From Odiellus spinosus (taxonomy: Eukaryota; Arthropoda; Arachnida; Opiliones; Phalangiidae), in assembly GCA_963920705.1 (NCBI GenBank), contig CAWUCO010000291.1, positions 868,001 to 932,000 on the forward strand: DNA of 64,000 nt, given 5' to 3'. The notes beneath the pieces are model-generated. The model saw nothing but the letters and a program-made list of their open reading frames with translations. It was not told the DNA's origin and did not search any database. Each line of letters opens with the position of its first letter. The stretch's first letter is position 1. A program made the position numbers and the translations under genes. Positions 53,884 to 64,000 of the stretch are shown here, in pieces.

Positions 53884-54313
53884 ATCTTAACTTGGGAAAT
53901 TTGTGGATCTATACTTGGGAAATTTGTGGATCTATACTTGGGATATATGTGGATCTATACTTGAGAAATTTGTGGATATATTATTGGGTATTTTGTGGAC
54001 CTATACTATGAAAATTTTTGGATCTTAACTTGGGAAATTTGTGGATCTATACTTGGTAAATTTGTGAATCTATGCTTGGGATATATGTGGATCTATACTT
54101 GGGAAAGTTTTTGATATATTCTTGGTAATTTGTGGATCTATACTTGGGAAATTTTAGGATGTATACTTTTGAAATTAGTGGATCTTTACTTGGGAAATTT
54201 GACGATCTGTATTGGGAAATATGTGGATCAATACTTGGGAAATTTGTGGATCTATACTTGGGAAATTTTTGGATCTATACTTGGGAAATTTGTGGATCTA
54301 TACTTGGGAAATT
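53884..54313 (+). repeat. Short piece of the 2.1-2.65-kb unit
   Basis: The stretch 53,884-54,313 aligns with 33,860-34,289 at a constant shift of 20,024 bp (54,130 with 34,106). It includes the GATCTGTATTGGGAAATATG unit at about 54,207. It is cut at both ends: on the left by the ACACTTCG domain and on the right by the homogeneous domain, where TTTGAGGATCTATGCTGCGG begins at 54,312. Confidence 0.83.
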
Positions 54314-57300
54314 TGAGGATCTATGCTGCGGAAATTTGTGGATCTATGCTTGGGAAATTTGTGGATCTATGCTTGGTAAATTTGTGGATCTATGCTTGGG
54401 AAATTTGTGGATCTATGCTTGGGAAATTTGTGGATCTATGCTTGGGTAATTTGTGGATCTATGCTTGGGAAATTTGTAAATCTATGCTTGGGAAATTTGA
54501 GGATCTATGCTTTTGAAATTAGTGGATCTATACATGGTAAATTTGAGGATCTATGCTTGGGAAATTTGTGGATCTATACTTGGTAAATTTGTGGATCTAT
54601 GCTTGGGAAATTTGTGGATCTATGCTTGGAAAATTTGTGGATCTATACTTAGGAAATTTGAGGATCTATGCTGCGGAAATTTGTGGATCTATGCTTGGGA
54701 CATTTGTGGATATATGCTTGGGAAATTTGTGGATCTATATTTGGGAAATTAGTGGATCTATACATGCTAATTTGAGGATCTATGCTTGGGAAATTTGTGG
54801 ATCTATGCTTGGAAAATTTGTGGATCTATGCTTGGGAAATTAGTGGATCTATACATGGTAAATTTGAGGATCTATGCTTGGGAAATTTGTGGATCTATAC
54901 TTGGTAAATTTGTGGATCTATGCTTGGGAAATATGTGGATCTATGCTTGGAAAATTTGTGGATCTATACTTAGGACATTTGAGGATCTATGCTGCGGAAA
55001 TTTTTGGATCTATGCTTGGGAAATTTGTGGATCTATGCTTGGAAAATTTGTGGATCTATACTTGGGAAATTTGAGGATCTATGCTGCGGAAATTTGTGGA
55101 TCTATGCTTGGGAAATTTGTGGATCTATGCTTGGTAAATTTGTGGATCTATGCTTGGGAAATTTGTGGATCTATGCTTGGGAAATTTGTAAATCTATGCT
55201 TGGGAAATTTGAGGATCTATGCTTGGGAAATTAGTGGATCTATACATGGTAAATTTGAGGATCTAAGCTTGGGAAATTTGTGGATCTATACTTGGTAAAT
55301 TTGTGGATCTATGCTTGGGAAATTTGTGGATCTATGCTTGGAAAATTTGTGGATCTATACTTAGGAAATTTGAGGATCTATGCTGCGGAAATTTGTGGAT
55401 CTATGCTTGGGACATTTGTGGATATATGTTTGGGAAATGTTGTGGATCTATATTTGGGAAATTAGTGGATCTATACATGCTAATTTGAGGATCTATGCTT
55501 GGGAAATTTGTGGATCTATGCTTGGAAAATTTGTGGATCTATACTTGGGAAATTTGAGGATCTATGCTTGGGAAATTTGTGGATCTATGCTTGGGAAATT
55601 TGTGGATCTATGCTTTAGAAATTTGTGGATCTATACTTCGTTAATTTGTGGATCTATGCTTGGGAAATTAGTGGATCTATACTTGGTAAATTTGTGGATC
55701 TATACTTTGGAAATTTGAGGATCTATGCTGCGGAAATTTGTGGATCTATGCTTGGGAAATTTGTGGATCTATGCTTGGGAAATTTGTGGGGCTATGCTTG
55801 GGAAATTTGTGGATCTATGCTTGGGTAATTTGTGGATCTATGCTTGGGAAATTTGTGGATCTATGCTTGGGAAATTAGTGGATCTATACATGGTAAATTT
55901 GAGGATCTATGCTTGGGAAATTTGTGGATCTATACTTGGTAAATTTGTGGATCTATGCTTGGGAAATTTGTGGATCTATGCTTGGAAAATTTGTGGATCT
56001 ATACTTAGGACATTTGAGGATCTATGCTGCGGAAATTTTTGGATCTATACTTGGTAAATTTGTGGATCTATACTTTGGAAATTTGAGGATCTATGCTGCG
56101 GAAATTTGTGGATCTATGCTTGGGAAATTTGGATCTATGCTTGGGAAATTTGTGGATCTATGCTTGGGGAATTTGTGGATCTATGCTTGGGAAATTTGTG
56201 GATCTATGCTTGGGTAATTTGTGGATCTATGCTTGGGAAATTTGTGGATCTATGCTTGGGAAATTAGTGGATCTATACATGGTAAATTTGAGGATCTATG
56301 CTTGGGAAATTTGTGGATCTATTCTTGGTAAATTTGTGGATCTATGCTTGGGAAATTTGTGGATCTATGCTTGGGAAATTTGTGGATCTATGCTTGGAAA
56401 ATTTGTGGATCTATACTTAGGACATTTGAGGATCTATGCTGCGGAAATTTTTGGATCTATACATGGTAAATTTGAGGATCTATGCTTGGGAAATTTGTGG
56501 ATCTATTCTTGGTAAATTTGTGGATCTATGCTTGGGAAATTTGTGGATCTATGCTTGGAAAATTTGTGGATCTATACTTGGGAAATTTGTGGATCTATGC
56601 TTGGTAAATTTGTGGATCTATGCTTATGAAATTTGTGGATCTATGCTTGGGAAATTTGTGGATCTATGCTTGGGTAATTTGTGGATCTATGCTTTAGAAA
56701 TTTGTGGATCTATGCTTGGGAAATTAGTGGATTTATACTTGGTAAATTTGTGGATCTATACTTTGGAAATTTGAGGATCTATGCTGCGGAAATTTGTGGA
56801 TCTATGCTTGGGAAATTTGTGGATCTATGCTTGGGAAATTTGTGGGTCTATGCTTGGGGAATTTGTGGATCTATGCTTGGGAAATTTGTGGATCTATGCT
56901 TGGGTAATTTGTGGATCTATGCTTGGGAAATTTGTGGATCTATGCTTGGGAAATTAGTGGATCTATACATGGTAAATTTGAGGATCTATGCTTGGGAAAT
57001 TTGTGGATCTATACTTGGTAAATTTGTGGATCTATGCTTGGGAAATTTGTGGATCTATGCTTGGAAAATTTGTGGATCTATACTTAGGACATTTGAGGAT
57101 CTATGCTGCGGAAATTTTTGGATCTATACTTGGTAAATTTGTGGATCTATACTTTGGAAATTTGAGGATCTATGCTGCGGAAATTTGTGGATCTATGCTT
57201 GGGAAATTTGGATCTATGCTTGGGAAATTTGTGGATCTATGCTTGGGGAATTTGTGGATCTGTGCTTGGGAAATTTGTGGATCTATGCTTGGGTAATTTG

Positions 57301-60300
57301 TGGATCTATGCTTGGGAAATTTGTGGATCTATGCTTGGGAAATTAGTGGAACTATACATGGTAAATTTGAGGATCTATGCTTGGGAAATTTGTGGATCTA
57401 TTCTTGGTAAATTTGTGGATCTATGCTTGGTAAATTTGTGGATCTATGCTTGGGAAATTTGTGGATCTATGCTTGGAAAATTTGTGGATCTATGCTAGGG
57501 AAATTTGTGGATCTATACTAGGGAAATTTGTGGATCTATACTTGAGAAATTTGTTGATATAATCTTGTATATTTTGTGGACCTATACTATGAAAATTTTT
57601 GGATCTTTACTTGGGAAATTTGTGGATCTATACTTGGTAAATTTGTGGATCTATGCTTGGGATATTTGTGGTTTAATACTTGGGAAATTTGTGGATCTAT
57701 ACTTATTTTTTTGTGGGTGTATGCTTGGGAAATTTGTGGATCTATACTTGGTAAATATGTGGATCTATGCTTGGGAAATTTGTGGATCTTTACTTGTGAA
57801 ATTTGTGGATATATTCTTGGGAAATTTGTGGATATATTCTTTAGAAATTTGTGGATCTATTGGGAAATTTGTGGATCTATACTTTTGAAATTTGTGGATC
57901 TATACTTGGGAAATTTGTGGATATTCTTGGGTATTTTGTGGATCTTAACTTGGGAAATTTGTAGATCTATACTTGTTAAATTTGTGGATCTATACTTGGG
58001 AAATTTGTGGATCTATACTTGGTAAATTTGTGGATCTATACTTGTTAAATTTGTGGATCTATACTTGGGAAATTTGTGGATCTATACTTGGTAAATTTGT
58101 GGATCTATGCTTGGGATATTTGTGGATCTATACTTGGGAAATTTGTGGATCTATACTTGGGAAATTTTTTGATATATTCTTGGTAATTTGTGGATCTATG
58201 CTTGGGATATTTGTGGATCTATACTTGGGAAATTTGTGGATATATTCTTGGGTATTTTGTGGATATATTCTTGGGTATTTTGTGGACCTATACTATGAAA
58301 ATTTTTGGATCTTAACTTGGGAAATTTGTGGATCTATACTTGGGAAATTTGTAGATCTATACTTGGTAAATTTGTGGATCTATGCTTGGGATATTTGTGG
58401 ATTTATACTTGGGAAATTTGTGGATCTATACTTAGTAAATATGTGGATCTATACTTGGTAAATATGTGGTTTTTACTTGGGAAATTTGTGTATATACTTT
58501 TTTTTAATTTGTGGGTCTATGCTTGGGAAATTTGTGGATCTATACTTGGGAAATTGTTTATATATTCTTGGGAAATTTGTGGATCTATACTTGGGAAATT
58601 TTTTGATATATTCTTGGTAATTTGTGGATCTATACTATGTAAATTTGTTGATCTATGCTTGAGAAAAATGTGGATCTATAGTTGGGAAATTGGTTTATCT
58701 ATACTTGGGAAATTTTAGGATCTATACTTGGGAAATTAGTGGATCTTTACTTGGGAAATTTGACGATCTGTTCTTGGGAAATTTGTGGATCTATACTTGG
58801 GAAATTTGTGGATCTATACTTGGGAAATTTGTGGATCTATACTTGGGAAGTTTGTGGATCTATGCTTGGGAAGTTTGTGGATCTATGCTTGGGAAGTTTG
58901 TGGATCTATGCTTGGGAAATTTGTGGATCTATGCTTTAGAAATTTGTGGATCTATACTTCGTTAATTTGTGGATCTATGCTTGGGAAATTAGTGGATCTA
59001 TACTTGGTAAATTTGTGGATCTATGCTTGGGAAATTTGTGGATCTATGCTTGGAAAATTTGTGGATCTATACTTTGGAAATTTGAGGATCTATGCTGCGG
59101 AAATTTGTGGATCTATGCTTGGGAAATTTGTGGATCTATGCTTGGGAAATTTGTGGACCTATGCTTGGGAAATTTGTGGATCTATGCTTGGGAAATTTGT
59201 GGATCTATGCTTAGGTAATTTGTGGATCTATGCTTGGGAAATTTGTGGATCTATGCTTGGGAAATTAGTGGATCTATACATGGTAAATTTGAGGATCTAT
59301 GCTTGGGAAATTTGTGGATCTATACTTGGTAAATTTGTGGATCTATGCTTGGGAAATTTGTGGATCTATGCTTGGGAAATTTGTGGATCTATGCTTGGAA
59401 AATTTGTGGATCTATACTTAGGACATTTGAGGATCTATGCTGCGGAAATTTTTGGATCTATGCTTGGGAAATTTGTGGATCTATGCTTGGAAAATTTGTG
59501 GATCTATACTTGGGAAATTTGAGGATCTATGCTGCGGAAATTTGTGGATCTATGCTTGGTAAATTTGTGGATCTATGCTTGGGAAATTTGTGGATCTATG
59601 CTTGGGAAATTTGTGGATCTATGCTTGGGTAATTTGTGGATCTATGCTTGGGAAATTTGTAAATCTATGCTTGGGAAATTTGAGGATCTATGCTTGGGAA
59701 ATTAGTGGATCTGTACATGGTAAATTTGAGGATCTATGCTTGGGAAATTTGTGGATTTATACTTGGTAAATTTGTGGATCTATGCTTGGTAAATTTGTGG
59801 ATCTATGCTTGGGAAATTTGAGGATCTATGCTGCGGAAATTTGTGGATCTATGCTTGGGAAATTTATGGATCTATGCTTGGGAAATTTGTGGACCTATGC
59901 TTGGGAAATTTGTGGATCTATGCTTGGGAAATTTGTGGATCTATGCTTGGGTAATTTGTGGATCTATGCTTGGGAAATTTGTGGATCTATGCTTGGGAAA
60001 TTAGTGGATCTATACATGGTAAATTTGAGGATCTATGCTTGGGAAATTTGTGGATCTATACTTGGTAAATTTGTGGATCTATGCTTGGGAAATATGTGGA
60101 TCTATGCTTGGAAAATTTGTGGATCTATACTTAGGACATTTGAGGATCTACACTTCGAAAATTTTTTGATCTATGCTTTTGAAATTTGTGGAGCTATACT
60201 TGGGATCTGTACTTGGTAAATTTGTGGATCTATGCTTGAGAAAAATGTGGATCTATATTTGGAAATTTATGGATATATACTTGGGAAATTTGTGGATCTA

Positions 60301-63300
60301 TACTCGGAAAATTTTTGGATCTATACTTAGTATTTTTGTGGATCTATGCTTGGGAAATTTGTGGATCTATACTTGGAAAATTAGGGGATATATACTTGGG
60401 AAATTTGGGGATATCTACTTTTTTAATTTGAGGGTCTAAGCTTGGGAAATTTGTGGATCTACTTTTTAAATTTGTGGGTCTGAGCTTGGGAAATTTGTGG
60501 ATCTATACTTGGGAAATTTGGGGCTCTACACTTCGAAAATTTATTGATCTATGCTTGGGAAATTTGTGGATCTATACTTTGGAAAATTTTTGATATATTC
60601 TTGGTAATTTGTGGATCTATACTTGGTAAATTTGTGGATCTATGCTTGAGAAAAATGTGGATCTATAGTTGGGAAATTTGTGGATCTATACTTGGGAAAT
60701 TTTAGGATCTATACTTTGGAAATTAGTGGATCTTTACTTGGGAAATTTGACGATCTGTACTTGGGAAAATTGTGGATCTATACTTGGGAAATTTGTAGAT
60801 CTATACTTGGGAAATTTGTGGATCTATACTTGGGAAACTTGTGGATCTATACTTGGGAAATTTGTGGATCTATACTTGAGAAATTTGTGGATCTATACTT
60901 GAGAAATTTGTGGATCTATACTTGGGATATTTGTGGATCTATACTTGGGAAATTTGGGGCTCTACACTTCGAAAATTTATTGATCTATGCTTGGGAAATT
61001 TGTGGATCTATACTTTGGAAAATTTTTGATATATTCTTGGTAATTTGTGGATCTATACTTGGTAAATTTGTGGATCTATGCTTGAGAAAAATGTGGATCT
61101 ATAGTTGGGAAATTAGTGGATCTTTACTTGGGAAATTTGACGATCTGTACTTGGGAAAATTGTGGATCTATACTTGGGAAATTTGTGGATCTATACTTGG
61201 GAAATTTTTGGATCTATACTTGGGAAACTTGTGGATCTATACTTGGGAAATTTGTGGATCTATACTTGGGATATATGTGGATCTATACTTGAGAAATTTG
61301 TTGATATATTATTGGGTATTTTGTGGACCTATACTATGAAAATTTTTGGATCTTAACTTGGGAAATTTGTGGATCTATACTTGGTAAATTTGTGAATGTA
61401 TGCTTGGGATATTTGTGGATCTATACTTGGGAAATTTTTTGATATATTCTTGGTAATTTGTGGATCTATACTTGGGAAATTTTAGGATGTATACTTTTGA
61501 AATTAGTGGATCTTTACTTGGGAAATTTGACGATCTGTACTTGGGAAATTTGTGGATCTATACTTGGGAAATTTGTGGATCTATACTTGGGAAATTTTTG
61601 GATCTATACTTGGGAAATTTGTGGATCTATACTTGGGAAATTTGTGGATCTATACTTGGGAAATTTGTGTATCTACTTTTTTAATTTGTGGGTCTAAGCT
61701 CGGGAAATTTGTGGATCTATACTTGGGAAATTTGTGGATCTATACTTGGGAAATTTGTGGATCTATAGTTGAGAAATTTGTGGATCTATACTTGGGATAT
61801 TTGTGGATCTATACTTGGGAAATTTGGGGCTCTACACTTCGAAAATTTATTGATCTATGCTTGGGAAATTTGTGGATCTATACTTTGGAAATTTTTTGAT
61901 ATATTCTTGGTAATTTGTGGATCCATACTTGGTAAATTTGTTTATCTATGCTTGAGAAAAATGTGGATCTATAGTTGTGAAATTTGTGGATCTATACTTG
62001 GGAAATTTTAGGATCTATACTTTGGAAATTAGTGGATCTTTACTTGGGAAATTTGACGATCTTTACTTGGGAAAATTGTGGATCTATACTTGGGAAATTT
62101 GTAGATCTATACTTGGGAAATTTGTGGATCTATACTTGGGAAATTTTTGGATCTATACTTGGGAAGTTTTTGGATCTATACTTGGGAAACTTGTGGATCT
62201 ATACTTGGGAAATTTGTGGATCTATACTTGGGATATATGTGGATCTATACTTGAGAAATTTGTGGATATATTATTGGGTATTTTGTGGACCTATACTTTG
62301 AAAATTTTTGGATCTTAACTTGGGAAATTTGTGGATCTATACTTGGTAAATTTGTGAATCTATGCTTGGGATATATGTGGATCTATACTTGGGAAATTTT
62401 TTGATATATTCTTGGTAATTTGTGGATCTATACTTGGGAAATTTTAGGATGTATACTTTTGAAATTAGTGGATCTTTACTTGGGAAATTTGACGATCTGT
62501 ACTTGGGAAATTTGACGATCTGTACTTGGGAAATTTGTGGATCTAAACTTGGGAAATTTGTGGATCTATACTGGGAAATTTTTGGATCTATACTTGGGAA
62601 ATTTGTGGATCTATACTTGGGAAATTTGTGTATCTACTTTTTTAATTTGTTGGTCTAAGCTTGGGAAATTTGTGGATCTATACTTGGGAAATTTGTGGAT
62701 CTATACTTGAGAAATTTGTGGATTTATACTTAGGATATTTGTGTATCTATACTTGGGAAATTTGGGGCTCTACACTTCGAAAATTTATTGATCTATGCTT
62801 GGGAAATTTGTGGATCTATACTTGAGAAATTTGTTGCTATATTCTTGTATATTTTGTGGACCTATACTATGAAAATTTTTGGATCTTTACTTGGGAAATC
62901 TTTGGATCTATAATTGGTAAATTTGTGGATCTATGCTTGGGAAATTTGTGGATCTATACTTGTGAAATTTGTGAATCTATGCTTGGGATATTTGTGGATC
63001 TATACTTGGGAACTTTTTTGATATATTCTTGGTAATTTGTGGATCTATACTTGGAAATTTGTGGATCTATACTTGTGAAATTTTAGGAGATATAATTTTG
63101 AAATTAGTGGATCTTTACTTTGGAAATTTGTCGATCTGTACTTGGGAAATTTGTGGATCTATACTTGGGATATATGTGGATCTATACTTGGGAAATTTGT
63201 GTATCTATACTTGGGAAATTTGTGTATCTACTTTTTTTAATTTGTGGGTCTATGCTTGGGAAATTTGTGGATCTATACTTGGGATATTTGTGGATCTATA

Positions 63301-64000
63301 CTTGGGAAATTTGGGGCTCTACACTTCGAAAAGTTTTTGATCTATGCTTTTGAAATTTGTGGAGCTATACTTGGGATCTGTACTTGGTAAATTTGTGGAT
63401 CTATGCTTGAGAAAAATGTGGATCTATATTTGGAAATTTATGGATATATACTTGGGAAATTTGTGGATCTATACTTGGAAAATTTTTGGATCTCTACTTA
63501 GTATTTTTGTGGATCTATGCTTGGGAAATTTGTGGATCTATACTTGGGAAATTAGGGGATATATACTTAGGAAATTTGGGGATATCTACTTTTTTAATTT
63601 GTGGGTCTAAGCTTGGGAAATTTGTGGATCTACTTTTTTAATTTGTGGGTCTAAGATTGGGAAATTTGTGGATCTATACTTGGGAAATTGTGGATCTATA
63701 CTTGAGAAATTTGTGGATCTATACTTGGGATATTTGTGGATCTATACTTGGGAAATTTGGGGCTCTACACTTCGAAAATTTATTGATCTATGCTTGGGAA
63801 ATTTGTGGATCTATACTTTGGAAATTTTTTGATATATTCTTTTTAATTTGTGGATCTATACTTGGTAAATTTGTGGATCTATGCTTGAGAAAAATGTGGA
63901 TCTATAGTTGGGAAATATGTGGATCTTTACTTGGAAATTTTAGGATCTATACTTTGGAAATTAGTGGATCTTTACTTGGGAAATTTGACGATCTGTACTT
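54314..64000 (+). repeat. 15.2-kb superunit, copy 2 (cut by the window end)
   Basis: This repeats 39,121-49,750. Its components are homogeneous monomers to 57,492, the inserted block at 57,493-58,681, homogeneous monomers at 58,682-60,146, then the ACACTTCG domain. Compared with copy 1 it lacks two monomers near 56,580, keeps 43 bp lost from copy 1 near 42,690, lacks three monomers near 58,530, has one extra monomer near 58,810, and lacks one 893-bp unit near 62,000. Single-base differences are sparse, for example GGATCCATACTTGAG at about 48,446 against GGATCTATACTTGAG here. Confidence 0.9.
60147..64000 (+). repeat. ACACTTCG higher-order domain, third copy (incomplete)
   Basis: The domain is entered through the same hybrid monomer as at 45,001. 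Markers at 60,528, 60,964, 61,834, 62,772 and 63,767 give units of 436, 870, 938 and 995 bp. The second copy reads 436, 870, 893, 938, 995, so exactly the 893-bp unit is missing. The window ends inside a TTTGACGATCTGTACTT monomer, so the domain continues beyond 64,000. Confidence 0.9.

Larger units (their letters stand above)
39121..54313 (+). repeat. 15.2-kb superunit, copy 1
   Basis: Position 39,121 corresponds to 54,314, and from there the order of domains is repeated: homogeneous domain, inserted block, homogeneous domain, ACACTTCG domain. Shifts are 15,193 (39,121-41,320), 15,147 (41,534-42,600), 15,190 (42,783-43,280), 15,122 (43,560), 15,145 (43,801-46,830) and 14,252 (from 47,725 to the window end). 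Copy 1 is 15,193 bp from break to break. The break lies within a shared stretch ending in GGATCTATACTTGGG, so it fits an exchange at monomer register. Confidence 0.9.
870..64000 (+). repeat. Satellite array of 23-bp monomers, about 63 kb, continuing past the window
   Basis: From 870 to the final base every stretch is a version of one 23-bp unit. A canonical copy is 1,760-1,782: a GTGG lead, the GGATCTATACTTGGG core and an AAATTT box. At 23 bp per unit the span holds about 2,700 monomers. All copies have the same orientation; I saw no inverted segment. The consensus has 6 G, 2 C, 6 A and 9 T (35% GC) with a strong G-over-C excess on the plus strand. Common variants are TATGCTTGGG for TATACTTGGG, GGT/GAG/GTG/GAA for the GGG, GAGG or GTAG for GTGG, a T-run variant ending GGGTCTAAGCTTGGG, a GATATATTC variant, and 20-22-bp short units. 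The array starts abruptly at TTTGTAGATCT and has no right end here. Many plus-strand open frames cross it but they are by-products of a stop-free consensus. Confidence 0.98.

Noticed and set aside
1417-63610. More than a hundred other plus-strand open frames of 60-245 codons
   Set aside because: All arise from the stop-free 23-bp consensus and end where variants such as TTGGTAAATTT, AAATTAG or AAATTTGA create stops. They are by-products, not genes.
870-64000. CRISPR array
   Set aside because: The repeats are directly contiguous with no unique spacers, and the flank is eukaryotic.
870-64000. G-quadruplex array from the regularly spaced GGG
   Set aside because: GGG tracts are about 20 nt apart, longer than loops in stable quadruplexes, and the triplet is often altered to GGT, GAG or GTG.
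870-64000. Intrinsic curvature from AAATTT boxes phased every 23 bp
   Set aside because: 23 bp is about 2.2 helical turns, so the boxes drift out of phase; only a weak superhelical path could result and I cannot test it by eye.

Overview
The window is eukaryotic, most likely from an invertebrate animal, and almost all of it is one very long satellite array. Positions 1-243 hold the 3' end of a single protein-coding gene with a SWIM-type zinc finger, followed by an AATAAA polyadenylation signal. Positions 244-869 are AT-rich unique flank. From about 870 to the last base (64,000) there is uninterrupted head-to-tail tandem repeat. The array runs off the right edge, so its true length exceeds 63 kb. 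I see no RNA gene, CRISPR array, phage or bacterial feature. The genus cannot be named from this sequence.

The basic unit is a 23-bp monomer (a clean copy lies at 1,760-1,782) with the core GGATCTATACTTGGG and an AAATTT box. About 2,700 copies fit in the window, all in the same orientation. The consensus has no stop codon in any of the three plus-strand frames. Because 23 is not a multiple of 3, every frame cycles through the same 23-residue peptide. This explains the many overlapping 60-290-codon open frames; none of them is annotated as a gene.

The monomers are organised at further levels. Region by region: (1) 870-4,190, a heterogeneous edge block. (2) 4,191-15,002, a domain with a 1,753-bp higher-order repeat inside a 4.7-5.4-kb direct duplication. 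(3) 15,003-17,800, a second copy of the edge block about 13.4-13.8 kb away, with a local 297-bp duplication. (4) 17,801-29,177, a domain of 436-995-bp higher-order units marked by ACACTTCG. (5) 29,178-36,560, three units of 2.1-2.65 kb. (6) 36,561-42,345, a homogeneous TATGCTTGGG domain in exact 23-bp register. (7) 42,346-43,559, a piece of domain 5. (8) 43,560-45,001, domain 6 again. (9) 45,002-53,883, domain 4 again. (10) 53,884-54,313, a short piece of domain 5. (11) 54,314-64,000, a second, incomplete copy of 39,121 onward.

The top level is therefore a superunit of about 15.2 kb (39,121-54,313) followed directly by its next copy (54,314 to beyond the window end). The two copies share complex internal junctions. 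They differ mainly by whole-monomer gains and losses and by one missing 893-bp unit. There is no gene pathway to describe here. The interest lies in a satellite with three nested tiers (23 bp, about 0.3-2.6 kb, about 15 kb), which is what repeated unequal exchange would produce and which could mark a centromeric or other heterochromatic region. That role is inference only.
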